Shown piece after piece: positions 35,736 to 44,389 of a stretch of 64,000 nucleotides of DNA (position 1 is the first letter of the stretch; every line of letters begins with the position of its first letter). This DNA comes from Bosea sp. AS-1. GTDB lineage: Bacteria; Pseudomonadota; Alphaproteobacteria; Rhizobiales; Beijerinckiaceae. The stretch covers positions 4,808,501 to 4,872,500 of the forward strand of contig NZ_CP022372.1 of NCBI RefSeq assembly GCF_002220095.1, in the 5' to 3' direction. The position numbers and the translations under genes are program-made. The notes below the pieces were generated by a model. It was not told the origin of the DNA and ran no database searches. It saw nothing but the letters and a program-made list of their open reading frames with translations.

Positions 35736-37085
35736 ATGAGCGATTTCGATCTCGTCCTCCGCGGCAATATCGTGCTGTCCGATCGGATCATCGAGGACGG
35801 CTATGTTGCCGTGAGCGGCGGCAAGGTCGGGAAGGTTGGCTCCGGCACGCCCCCCTCGGCCCGCGAGACCCAGGATTTCCGCGGCCAGTGGATCATGCCG
35901 GGCGTCATCGACGGGCAGGTCCATTCCGGCAGCCAGGCCAATCACGAGGGCATTGGCATGTGCTCGCGGGCGGCGGCCGCCGGCGGTGTCACCGTGATGG
36001 TCGACATGCCCTATGACGAGCCGGAGCCCGTCACCAGCGCAAAACTCTTCAACGAGAAGGTCGCGGTGGTCGAGCGCGACGCCCATGTCGATGTCGCGCT
36101 CTATGCCACGATCACGATCGAGAACGGCCTGCATGCCATTCCCGGCCTGGTCGAGGCCGGCGCCTGCGCCTTCAAGTTCTCGACCTTCGAGGCCAACCCG
36201 ACACGTTTTCCCCGCATCGGCGACGATACGCTCTACGAAGCCTTCAAGCTGATCGAGCCGACCGGGTTGCTCTGCGGCGTCCATAACCAGGACCAGGAGA
36301 TGACCCGGCGCAATATCGCCCGACTGGTCGAGGCCGGCGATACCGGTCCCGACGCCTTCCTGCGCGCCCATACGCCGCTGATCGAGAACCTCGCCACCGC
36401 CCGCATCTACGAGATCGGCGCCGAGACGGGCGCCCGGGCGCATGCCGTCCATGTCTCGACCTCGCGCGGCTTCGAGATCTGCAACATGTACAAGCGTGCG
36501 GGCACCAAGGCGACGGTCGAGAGCTGCGTGCAGTATTTCATGCTCAATGCCGAGGAGCACGGCCCGCGCTTCGGCGCCAAGATCAAGCACTACCCGCCGA
36601 TCCGCCCGAAGGCCGAGAGCGACCTGCTCTGGAGCCATCTCGCCGCCGGCCATTGCGACTTCATCTCGTCCGACCACGTCTCCTGGGGGCTGGAGAAGAA
36701 GGGCGATCCGATGATCTTCAAGAACACCTCGGGCGGGCCTGGCATCGAGACCCTGTTGCCGGCGCTTTGGACCGGCTGCGAGGAGCACGGGCTCTCGCCG
36801 ACCATCGTGGTGAAGCAGCTCTGCGAGGGGCCGGCCAAGGCCTTCCTGCTCGCCGACAAGGGCAGGCTCGAAGCCGGCGCCGATGCCGACATCACCGTGC
36901 TGGAGCCCGGCCGCTTCATCCATGATCCGAGCAAGAGCCTGTCGGCGGTGAAGTGGAGCTCGATGGAAGGTCGCGAATTCCGCGTCCGCGTCGCGGCGAC
37001 CTATGTCCGCGGCCAGCTCGCCTGGGACGGCAAGGAAATCCGCAACAAGGCCGGCGACGGCCGTTTCCTGCGTCCGGCGGCGTAA
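35736..37085 (+). CDS. dihydroorotase/hydantoinase-like amidohydrolase with Gln-x-His metal motif
   Basis: This 449-residue cyclic amidohydrolase-fold enzyme is expected to open a hydantoin-type ring. Most metal ligands are present: Lys147 (CAFKFSTFE), His183 (CGVHNQDQE), His239 (HAVHVST) and Asp313 (SSDHVSWG). The usual His-x-His is Gln61-x-His63 (GVIDGQVHSGSQ), so one ligand is changed. The start MSDFDLVLRGN is like that of the D-hydantoinase at 28020, so they are distant paralogues. It is followed after five bases by the carbamoylase gene, its probable pathway partner. Confidence 0.87.
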   Translation: MSDFDLVLRGNIVLSDRIIEDGYVAVSGGKVGKVGSGTPPSARETQDFRGQWIMPGVIDGQVHSGSQANHEGIGMCSRAAAAGGVTVMVDMPYDEPEPVTSAKLFNEKVAVVERDAHVDVALYATITIENGLHAIPGLVEAGACAFKFSTFEANPTRFPRIGDDTLYEAFKLIEPTGLLCGVHNQDQEMTRRNIARLVEAGDTGPDAFLRAHTPLIENLATARIYEIGAETGARAHAVHVSTSRGFEICNMYKRAGTKATVESCVQYFMLNAEEHGPRFGAKIKHYPPIRPKAESDLLWSHLAAGHCDFISSDHVSWGLEKKGDPMIFKNTSGGPGIETLLPALWTGCEEHGLSPTIVVKQLCEGPAKAFLLADKGRLEAGADADITVLEPGRFIHDPSKSLSAVKWSSMEGREFRVRVAATYVRGQLAWDGKEIRNKAGDGRFLRPAA

Positions 37086-37090
37086 ACGCC

Positions 37091-38335
37091 ATGTCGATCG
37101 ATCAGGACAGGCTCTGGCGCCGTATCGAAGCGCTTTCCGGCATCACCGATCCGGAGCGTCCGTGGACACGACGCTCCTTCACCCCGCGCTTCCTCGAAGG
37201 GCGAGAGTGGCTCGCGGCGGAATTCCGTGAGGCCGGGCTGGAGACGGAAATCGACGCGGCCGGCAACCTGATCGGCCGGCTCATCGGCGCCGATCCGAGC
37301 CTGAAGCCGATCCTGATCGGCTCGCATTCCGACACGGTGCCTTCCGGTGGGCGCTATGATGGCATCCTCGGCGTGCTCGCCGCGCTCGAAGTCGCGCAGA
37401 GCTTCAGCGAGCGCGGTGACCGCCTGCGCCATACGCTGGAGGTCGTCGATTTCCTGGCAGAGGAGCCGAGCGAGTTCGGCCTCTCCTGCATCGGCAGCCG
37501 CGGTCTCTCTGGCGCGCTCACCGAACAGCATCTTGCTCTTACCCGCCCGGACGGCATGACGCTGCGCGAAGGCATCGCCTTTGTCGGCGGACGACCAGAG
37601 GAGCTGGCTTCGGTCAAGCGGACGGCGGGCAATGTCGCCGCCTATGTTGAAGTGCATATCGAACAAGGCCGCGTTCTCGAAAACGAGCGCATCCCGATCG
37701 GTATCGTCACCGATATCGTCGGCATCCGACGCGAGCGCATCATCGTCTCCGGCCGGGCCGACCACGCCGGCGCGACACCCATGCCGCTCAGGGCCGATGC
37801 GCTGGTCGGCGCCGCGAAGCTGGTCGAGACCGCCTATAGGCGGGCGCTCGCGACCGCACGCGACAACCAGCCGCTGGTTGCGACCTTCGGGCGCATCGAG
37901 GTCAGCCCCAATGCGGCCAATGCCGTGCCGGGCGAGGCCGTTCTGACGCTCGAAGTCCGGTCCGGCAACGAGACGGCGGTCGAGGCCTTCGGCGACGCCT
38001 TGGTCCGCGATCTGCGTCCCGCTCTGGAGGAACTGCACCTCACCATTTCAGTCGAACCGATCAGCCACGTGGCGCCGACGGCCTGTGCGCCGGCAATCCG
38101 CTCGGCCATCGCCCACGCTGCCACCTCGCTCGGGCTGGCTACGCGCGACCTGCCGAGCGGCGCCGGCCATGATGGTGTCCAGATTGCCCATATCGGCCCG
38201 GTCGGCATGATCTTCGTGCCCTGCCTCGACGGACGCAGCCATGCGCCTGAGGAATCGATCACGCCCGAGCAGGCCGGTGACGGAGCGCGCGTGCTGGCCG
38301 AGACAGTGCGCCTGCTCGACACGAGCCTGAGCTGA
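37091..38335 (+). CDS. M20-family N-carbamoyl-L-amino acid hydrolase / allantoate amidohydrolase type
   Basis: This 414-residue Zn-dependent amidase is of the HyuC/AllC branch of M20. Metal ligands are seen in IGSHSDTVPSGGRYDGILG (His, Asp), LAEEPSEFG (Glu), VEVHIEQG (His) and CLDGRSHAPEE (His). The lid domain carries RADHAGATPMPLR and NAANAVPGEAVLTLEVR. It would remove the carbamoyl group from the ring-opened product of the amidohydrolase, probably with L preference. It is packed tightly in the DUF917 operon. Confidence 0.9.
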   Translation: MSIDQDRLWRRIEALSGITDPERPWTRRSFTPRFLEGREWLAAEFREAGLETEIDAAGNLIGRLIGADPSLKPILIGSHSDTVPSGGRYDGILGVLAALEVAQSFSERGDRLRHTLEVVDFLAEEPSEFGLSCIGSRGLSGALTEQHLALTRPDGMTLREGIAFVGGRPEELASVKRTAGNVAAYVEVHIEQGRVLENERIPIGIVTDIVGIRRERIIVSGRADHAGATPMPLRADALVGAAKLVETAYRRALATARDNQPLVATFGRIEVSPNAANAVPGEAVLTLEVRSGNETAVEAFGDALVRDLRPALEELHLTISVEPISHVAPTACAPAIRSAIAHAATSLGLATRDLPSGAGHDGVQIAHIGPVGMIFVPCLDGRSHAPEESITPEQAGDGARVLAETVRLLDTSLS

Positions 38336-38339
38336 GCCG

Positions 38340-38999
38340 ATGGACTGGGCGGCGAACGATCTGGCGGAACGGGATCTCTACAAGCTCCTGATCAACACGG
38401 TGCTGCCGCGTCCGATCGCGCTCGTCACGACCGTCGATGCGCAGGGGCGCGCCAACGCCGCCCCCTTCAGCTTCTTCAATGTCTTCAGCCATGCACCGCC
38501 ACTGGTCGTGCTCGGCATCGAGGGCCGCAGCGGCGGTGCACCGCTGAAGGACACGATGCGCAACATCCGCGAGACTGGCAGCTTCGTCGTCAACCTGGTC
38601 GACCGGGCCATGGTCGAGGCGATGCAGATCTGCGCCATCGACTTCCCAGGCGAGGTCGACGAAATCGCGGCGGCAGGCCTCGATACCGCGCCGAGCGCAG
38701 CGATCACCGCGCCCAGGCTCGCCGCCTCCCCTGTCCAGCTCGAATGCCGCGAGACGGTCTCGCTCTCCCTCGGCACACGACATCGCAACCTCGTCATCGG
38801 CGAGATCGTCCATCTCCACATCCGCGACGGCATTGTCGACGGGCGCCTGCATGTCGATGTCGACAAGCTCGACCTTGTCGGCCGGCTGCACGGAGCCGAC
38901 TGGTATGTCGGCCTGCGCGACCGTTTCCAGGTTCCGCGCCAGACACTCGCAGGCTGGAACGAGCGGACGCAGAATATTCCCGAAGGAGAAGAGTCGTGA
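38340..38999 (+). CDS. flavin reductase-like FMN-binding protein
   Basis: This 219-residue flavin-reductase domain protein has LLINTVLPRPIALVTTVDAQGRANAAPFSFFNVFSHAPPLVVLGI, the FMN-binding split-barrel signature, and NIRETGSFVVNLVDRAM. Such proteins bind FMN and either supply reduced flavin to a monooxygenase or carry out their own reduction. No monooxygenase gene lies in the operon. It starts four bases after the carbamoylase stop and overlaps the racemase start. Confidence 0.83.
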   Translation: MDWAANDLAERDLYKLLINTVLPRPIALVTTVDAQGRANAAPFSFFNVFSHAPPLVVLGIEGRSGGAPLKDTMRNIRETGSFVVNLVDRAMVEAMQICAIDFPGEVDEIAAAGLDTAPSAAITAPRLAASPVQLECRETVSLSLGTRHRNLVIGEIVHLHIRDGIVDGRLHVDVDKLDLVGRLHGADWYVGLRDRFQVPRQTLAGWNERTQNIPEGEES

Positions 39000-39679
39000 G
39001 CGGCACGATCTACGTCATCAATCCGAATTCGACCGAACGGGTGACGAAAGAGATCGACGTTGCCGTCGCGCCGCTGCGCATGGCCGGGGCGCCTGCCATC
39101 ACATGCCTGACGCTGACCGAAGGGCCGCCCGGTATCCAGTCGCAGCGCGACGCCGACGGGCTGATCCCCGCCCTGCTAAAGCGGGCAGCCGGCCTTGAGA
39201 ACGAGGCCGCCGCCTTCGTCATCGCCTGCTTCTCCGATCCGGGCATGCACGCGCTGCGCGAGCAGAGCGAAAAGCCTGTCCTCGGCATCGCCGAGTGCGG
39301 CGTGCTAACGGCGCTCACCCTCGGCCAGCGTTTCGGCATCGTCGCGATGCTGCAGAATTCGATCCCGCGTCACCTGCGTTATCTCGGCGCCATGGGCATG
39401 AGGGACCGCTTTGCCGGCGACCTGCCCGTGAATCTCACCATCGCAGAAATGGCCGACGACGACCTCACTCTCGGCCGCATGATCGCGGTCGGACGGACCT
39501 TGCGTGATACGCATCATGCCGACGTGCTGGTCATGGGCTGCGCCGGTATGGCCCGCTTCCGCGAACCGCTCGAGCGCGAACTCGGCATCCCGATCGTCGA
39601 GCCGACGCAAGCCGCGGTGACGATGGCTCTGGGCCGCGTCCGGCTGGGTTGGGGCGGGCGCCCCCTCCGCGGAAGCTGA
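38996..39679 (+). CDS. Asp/Glu/hydantoin racemase
   Basis: This 227-residue cofactor-independent racemase has the start YVINPNSTERVTKEID that is typical of hydantoin racemases. It keeps both catalytic cysteines, Cys78 (FVIACFSDPG) and Cys182 (LVMGCAGMARF). It would interconvert D and L hydantoins, letting both stereoisomers enter the hydrolases here. GTG 38996 is chosen: AAGGAGA lies seven bases before it and it overlaps the flavin-reductase stop (GTGA). It is the last gene of the DUF917 operon. Confidence 0.88.
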   Translation: MSGTIYVINPNSTERVTKEIDVAVAPLRMAGAPAITCLTLTEGPPGIQSQRDADGLIPALLKRAAGLENEAAAFVIACFSDPGMHALREQSEKPVLGIAECGVLTALTLGQRFGIVAMLQNSIPRHLRYLGAMGMRDRFAGDLPVNLTIAEMADDDLTLGRMIAVGRTLRDTHHADVLVMGCAGMARFREPLERELGIPIVEPTQAAVTMALGRVRLGWGGRPLRGS

Positions 39680-39903
39680 AACCGATGAGGCTTATCGCGT
39701 ATCAGACTGAATAGCATTTGCAATAAGATCATAACGCAACGATCTCCGCACATCGGCCCACAGCCATGTGTCGCTGATGCGCTGCAGTGCACAATGACGT
39801 GCGAACGCGAACAGAGACCGGCTCCAACAGCCGCTCGATCCGACAAGACCTTCACCCGCGGGGACAAGCTCCCGCCCGTTCCCATCCCCAACTGAGGACC
39901 ATC

Positions 39904-40833
39904 ATGGCTCTGCTCGACGAAACCGCGAAGGGTGTCTACGTCATCGCGGTGACGCCCTTCACCGAGACCGGTGCGCTCGATCTCGAAAGCACCGACCGCA
40001 TGGTCGATTTCTATCTGGAGAAGGGTGCCACCGGCCTCACCGTGCTCGGCATGATGGGTGAGGCGCCAAAGCTGACGGCGGACGAATCCCGCATCTTCGT
40101 GCGCCGCGTGCTGAAGCGGGTGGATGGCCGCGTACCGGTCGTCGCGGGCGTCTCGGCCGCGGGATTCGCCGCGATGGCCGAGCTCAGCGAGAGCGTGATG
40201 GGCGACGGCGCGGCCGGCGTCATGGTCGCGCCGCCTTCCAACCTGCGCACCGACGATCAGATCGTCTCCTACTATGCCATGGTCGCCGAGACGCTGGGTG
40301 CAAGGACGCCGTTCGTGCTGCAGGATTTCCCGCTGGTTACGCAGGTGCAGATCACGCCTGCCGTGATCCTGAAGATCGTGGCGGCCCATCCGAGCTGCGT
40401 CATGCTCAAGCACGAGGATTGGCCGGGCCTCGCCAAGATCTCCGCCCTGCGCGCGGCCAGCGATCAGGGCAGCCGCCGCATCTCGATCCTCGTCGGCAAT
40501 GGCGGAATGTTCCTGCCGGAGGAACTCTCGCGCGGTGCCGACGGCGCCATGACCGGCTTCGCCTATCCCGAAATGATGGTCGATGTCTGGAAGGCGCATG
40601 CCGCCGGAAACGTCGAGCGCGCGCATGATCTCTTCGATGCCTATCTGCCGCTGGCACGCTACGAGCAGCAGCCCGGCCCCGGACTCGCCATCCGCAAATA
40701 CACGCTGGCGAAGCGTGGTGCGATCGCCTCCGCGACGCTGCGCAAGCCGGGCGGTGTGTTGTCGAAGATCGACATCGCGGATATCGAACGGCTCATCGCG
40801 CGGCAGGAGCGGCGCCTGAAGGAGATCGGTTGA
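39904..40833 (+). CDS. dihydrodipicolinate synthase (DapA)/N-acetylneuraminate lyase family aldolase
   Basis: This 309-residue TIM-barrel class I aldolase has VYVIAVTPFTETGALDLESTDRMVDFYLEKGATGLTVLGMMGEAPKLT. The Schiff-base lysine lies in CVMLKHEDWPG. The tyrosine that usually sits in YNxPxR is not in its normal context (LQDFPLV), so true DapA activity is unlikely; catabolic pyruvate- or keto-acid aldolases and decarboxylases share the family. The ATG at 39904 has GAGGA upstream. It overlaps the following SDR gene by one base. A 224-base gap separates it from the racemase, so it probably has its own promoter. Confidence 0.83.
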   Translation: MALLDETAKGVYVIAVTPFTETGALDLESTDRMVDFYLEKGATGLTVLGMMGEAPKLTADESRIFVRRVLKRVDGRVPVVAGVSAAGFAAMAELSESVMGDGAAGVMVAPPSNLRTDDQIVSYYAMVAETLGARTPFVLQDFPLVTQVQITPAVILKIVAAHPSCVMLKHEDWPGLAKISALRAASDQGSRRISILVGNGGMFLPEELSRGADGAMTGFAYPEMMVDVWKAHAAGNVERAHDLFDAYLPLARYEQQPGPGLAIRKYTLAKRGAIASATLRKPGGVLSKIDIADIERLIARQERRLKEIG

Positions 40834-41618
40834 TGGATCTGGGCCTTGTCGGAAAGCGCGCCCTGGTGCTCGGCGCAAGCCGAGGATTGGGCGCGGCGAT
40901 CGCGCAGACGCTCGTGGCAGAGGGCGCGACGGTGATCGCCGCCGCGCGCAGCAGCGATGCGACGGAGAGCTGGATCGCCAGCCTGCCGGCCGAGCAACGC
41001 GGCCGCGCCAGCGCCGCCAGGGTCGACCTGACCGATCTCGCTTCGGTCGACGCCCTCGCCGAGAGGCTGATCGCGGAAGGCGGCGTCGACATCCTGATCG
41101 GCAACTCCGGCGGCCCGCCGCCGGGTGAAGCGCGCGACGCCAAGCGTGACGACTGGCTCAAGCATTTCGAGGGAATGGCCGCCAATCTCTTCCATCTGGC
41201 ACAGCGCCTTCTGCCCGGCATGGCGGAACGCGGTTTTGGCCGCATCGTCACCATCGCCTCCTCGGGCATCGAGCAGCCGATTCCACGCCTCGCCCTCTCC
41301 AATGGCATCCGGGCTGCCGTCGTCGGCTGGTCGAAGACGCTGGCCTCGGAAGTCGCGGGCAGCGGCGTAACGGTCAACGTCGTTCTGCCGGGCCGCATCC
41401 ACACCGAGCGCGTCGACCAACTCGACGACGCAGCGGCAGCGCGCAGCGGCGGTACGCGCGAAGCCGTCGCGCAGGCCTCGATGGCGACGATCCCCACTGG
41501 CCGTTACGGGAAGCCGCAGGAATTCGCCGATGTCGTGACTTTCCTCGCCAGCGAGCGGGCGAGCTATGTGACGGGCGCGAAGATCCGTATCGACGGCGGC
41601 CTGATCCGAGGCATTTGA
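40833..41618 (+). CDS. SDR family protein lacking the usual Tyr-x3-Lys
   Basis: This 261-residue Rossmann-fold protein has a normal cofactor motif (GASRGLGAA) but NSGGPPPG in place of NNAG, and LALSNGIRAAVVGWSK where YxxxK normally lies, so Tyr and Lys are replaced by Ser and Arg. Many SDRs annotated as FabG-like share this NSGGPP/SNxxR pattern, so it is a subfamily trait. It is translationally linked to the aldolase gene; together they may process a keto or hydroxy acid. It ends 76 bases before the convergent enolase-family gene. Confidence 0.8.
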   Translation: MDLGLVGKRALVLGASRGLGAAIAQTLVAEGATVIAAARSSDATESWIASLPAEQRGRASAARVDLTDLASVDALAERLIAEGGVDILIGNSGGPPPGEARDAKRDDWLKHFEGMAANLFHLAQRLLPGMAERGFGRIVTIASSGIEQPIPRLALSNGIRAAVVGWSKTLASEVAGSGVTVNVVLPGRIHTERVDQLDDAAAARSGGTREAVAQASMATIPTGRYGKPQEFADVVTFLASERASYVTGAKIRIDGGLIRGI

Positions 41619-41646
41619 CCCGGATCAAGGGCGTGGCCAACGACGG

Positions 41647-41680
41647 GCGAGGTGGGAGCAGATGTCTCCCCGCCTCGGCC
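41647..41680. terminator. stem-loop between convergent genes
   Basis: CGAGGTGGGAG (41648-41658) can pair with CTCCCCGCCTCG (41666-41677) with one bulge. It sits between the converging SDR and enolase-family genes and has no T-run, so a bidirectional terminator role is only possible. Confidence 0.3.
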
Positions 41681-41694
41681 TGGGACGATGACGT

Positions 41695-42888
41695 CTAGAG
41701 CCGCGGGGTGCTGTAGAGCCGTTTGCCGCCGACGGAGATCTCGACCTCCTGCAGATAGCCGCGCAGCGCCGCGGTCGCGACCTCGATGCCGAGGCCGGGC
41801 GCGTCGGGTGCTGCGACCTGCCCGTTCGCGTTGCGCTCCAGATGATTGGCCGAGATCGCTGTGGCGAGCGGCTTGGGCATGGCCGGATATTCGCAGATCT
41901 CGTGATCGGCCAAGCCGGCATAGGGCTGGAGCGAGGCGGACAAGGCGAGATGCGAGGTGAAGGTGTGATTGACGAAGGTCACGCCCTTCGCGACCGCGTA
42001 ATCCGCCACCGCCTTGGACGGGCCGATGCCGCCGATCCGGCCGCAATCGATCTGGACATAGCCGATGCCGCCGTAATCGATGAGCTGCCGCGCCATGGAT
42101 TCATTATGGGCCCCCTCCCCGCCGGCGAGCCGGACCTTGAGGCTGCGCCTGGCGAGATCGCCATAGGCTTCCAGCGCGCTGGCGTGGAAGGGCTCTTCGA
42201 ACCAGAGCACATTCGCCTTCTCCATCGCGGGCAGGCGGGCGGCGGCGCGCTCGACGTCCTCGATGAAGATCTGGCCGGTATCGACCAACAGGATGCCGTC
42301 CTGCCCCAGTCCCTCGCGGGCGGCGACGAAATGCTCGGCATCGGCCTCGACGCTGCCCTGCCCGATCGGCCCCCAGCCGAACTTGGCGGCACGAAAGCTG
42401 CGCCTGCGGGCGTCGCGGGCGCGTTCGAGGGTTTCCTGCGCCGTATCGCCGAAGAGGACGGAGGCGTAGGGCGTCTTGGGATGACTTTTCACATAACCGA
42501 GCAGGCGCCAGACCGGCTCGGAGCGCATCTTGCCGAGGATATCCCACAAGGCCATCTCGACGCCGGAGAAGGTATGCGGCGCCTGCAGCAGGTCCATCGA
42601 GTTATAGGCGACGGCGGCGGCGATGCGGGCAATGTCCTCCGGGCTCTCCAGTTGCTGACCGAGCACGGAATCGGCGACCGGCCGGCAGACGCCATGCGAC
42701 ATCGGACAGAGGAAGGCGGCGATGGAGGGCAGCGGTGCCGCCTCGCATTCGCCCCATCCGACATGGCCGCCGGCAGCGACCCTGACCAGCAACGCGTCCT
42801 GGCTGCCATCGGCCTCGTCGGTGACGACGGGCATGGCAAGGTAGAAGAAGTCGACGGCCTCGATCCTGGGCACGGGCATGTTCCTCAC
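41695..42888 (-). CDS. mandelate racemase/muconate lactonizing family enzyme (first copy)
   Basis: This 397-residue enolase-superfamily enzyme would abstract the proton alpha to a carboxylate using a Mg2+ site. Metal ligands are probably Asp203 (LLVDTG), Glu232 (WFEEPF) and Glu258 (AGGEGAH), with His308 (VNHTF) as a general acid/base. The KxK motif is Lys169-Phe-Gly (AAKFGWGPIG), so the second Lys is missing. GTG 42888 overlaps the protease gene stop; ATG 42879 is the alternative. It is the last gene of the deacylase-transporter operon. The substrate (a sugar acid, hydroxy acid or dipeptide) is unknown. Confidence 0.87.
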   Translation of the reverse strand: MRNMPVPRIEAVDFFYLAMPVVTDEADGSQDALLVRVAAGGHVGWGECEAAPLPSIAAFLCPMSHGVCRPVADSVLGQQLESPEDIARIAAAVAYNSMDLLQAPHTFSGVEMALWDILGKMRSEPVWRLLGYVKSHPKTPYASVLFGDTAQETLERARDARRRSFRAAKFGWGPIGQGSVEADAEHFVAAREGLGQDGILLVDTGQIFIEDVERAAARLPAMEKANVLWFEEPFHASALEAYGDLARRSLKVRLAGGEGAHNESMARQLIDYGGIGYVQIDCGRIGGIGPSKAVADYAVAKGVTFVNHTFTSHLALSASLQPYAGLADHEICEYPAMPKPLATAISANHLERNANGQVAAPDAPGLGIEVATAALRGYLQEVEISVGGKRLYSTPRL

Positions 42889-44372
42889 AATTCGTAGATA
42901 GCGGCGCGGGGCGCGAAGGTGACGCCCTCATCGAGCGGGTAGACCGGCCGGGCGCAGATGGTGTGGCCGAGGCTCTTCAGGTTGGCGGAGGTCGCGCCGG
43001 GCGCATCGATGTTGAAGTTCCGCGCGCACCACTGGTCGAACATGTGGAATTCGGTGTGAGGCGACTTCACCACGATCAGGTCGAAATCGGTCGGGTCGAT
43101 GCCGTTGGCGTAGTACATCGCCCGGTCGAACAGGCTGACCGAGCGACTCATCACGACAACGGTGACATTCTCCCAGGTGAGCACCGCGGTTGGCCCGGCG
43201 CTAAGCGGGGCCTTCATCGTCTCGAGCGCGGCTTCGCCATCGGAGAGCAGCTTGACCTTGGCTTTCACCTTCATTGGCGGAAAGCGCGCAGGATCGATCG
43301 AGCCGCCGAGTGTGACCTCGATCGTTGCGCCGACGCCCGCCTTGTGCGCCGCAGCCGCGGCCGGTGCATCGACGATCTGAGCCAGCACCCGCTTGCCGTA
43401 GCCGGCCGCGCGCAGAGCAGCGAGTATCGCATTGCTGTCGCCGGAAGCACCGGACGAAGTGGCATCAGCGGCGTCGGTGAAGATCACCGGACCGTCGATG
43501 CTGCGCGCCTGAGCGATGGCGCGATCGAGCGGCACGAGCTTGCCCTGCATGCGGAAGCGTAAAGGCCAGAACTCCTCGGCGAGCCGGATCGCCTCGCGTT
43601 CGGCCGTCTCCCTGTCGCCATCGGTGAGGATCAGCACCTGCGAGCACAGTTCCGGCACGTCGGTAAAAGGGTTTCCGATCATGATGCCGGCCGCGAGCGC
43701 CCGCCCCTCCTCCTCCAGCCGGCGGCATTCGGCCAGAAGCTCGCCATAGCAGCCGGTCTTGGTGATGAGCTCGTCGCCGCGGACCAGAGCGGGAATGACG
43801 ACGCGGGCGGCGACGGGCCTGATGCCGCCGGCCATCAGCTTCAGCAGGAGTTCGGCGGCGCGGCGTCCGGTATCGGCGAAATCCACATGCGGATAGGTCC
43901 AGTAGATCGCGAAGCCGTCGACATTGCGCAGCATCCGGTCGGTCAGGATGCCGTGCAGGTCGAGCGAGATGACGATCGGCATGTCCGGGCCGACGCGCTC
44001 GCGCAGCTTCTCCAGCAGGTAGCCTTCCGGATCAAGCTCGCCATCGGCGCCCATCGCGCCGTGCAGCGAGACGTAAATGCCGTCGATGCGATCGAGCTTC
44101 GCGAAGATCGCGGCGAGGATTTCCTCGGAGAGCTTCTTCCAGCCCTCGGCCGAAAGCTGGCCGGCGCTGCCGGAACGCGCGCAGATCGTCGGCACGATCT
44201 CGATATCGGGCCTCGCCTCGAAAACCGCGAGCGCGCCGCCGAGCTCCTGGTTCTTGCCGCGTTGCCCGTAGAGGCCCTCGCCATGATGAATCAGGAAGTT
44301 CTCGTAATGCGACGGCAGCGGATTGAAGGAGGAGATCTCCTGCTTGCAGTCGGCGATCAGGATGCGCTTCAT
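42885..44372 (-). CDS. M81 family metallopeptidase (microcystinase C / MlrC-like)
   Basis: This 495-residue MlrC-type zinc peptidase has Asp138 and His140 in ISLDLHG and His162 in TYPHVDFADTG at the same spacing as the MlrC metal ligands, plus ATSSGASGDSNAIL. MlrC cuts a small linear peptide from microcystin; environmental relatives are probably general small-peptide or amide hydrolases. It lies between the ABC permeases and an enolase-family gene and shares a four-base overlap with the latter. Action on the compound imported by the transporter is inferred. Confidence 0.9.
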   Translation of the reverse strand: MKRILIADCKQEISSFNPLPSHYENFLIHHGEGLYGQRGKNQELGGALAVFEARPDIEIVPTICARSGSAGQLSAEGWKKLSEEILAAIFAKLDRIDGIYVSLHGAMGADGELDPEGYLLEKLRERVGPDMPIVISLDLHGILTDRMLRNVDGFAIYWTYPHVDFADTGRRAAELLLKLMAGGIRPVAARVVIPALVRGDELITKTGCYGELLAECRRLEEEGRALAAGIMIGNPFTDVPELCSQVLILTDGDRETAEREAIRLAEEFWPLRFRMQGKLVPLDRAIAQARSIDGPVIFTDAADATSSGASGDSNAILAALRAAGYGKRVLAQIVDAPAAAAAHKAGVGATIEVTLGGSIDPARFPPMKVKAKVKLLSDGEAALETMKAPLSAGPTAVLTWENVTVVVMSRSVSLFDRAMYYANGIDPTDFDLIVVKSPHTEFHMFDQWCARNFNIDAPGATSANLKSLGHTICARPVYPLDEGVTFAPRAAIYEL

Positions 44373-44389
44373 CGGGCGGCTCCGGCGGG

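Noticed and set aside
39904..40833. Biosynthetic dihydrodipicolinate synthase (dapA)
   Set aside because: The active-site Tyr context is missing and the gene lies in a catabolic region; the broader family call is safer.
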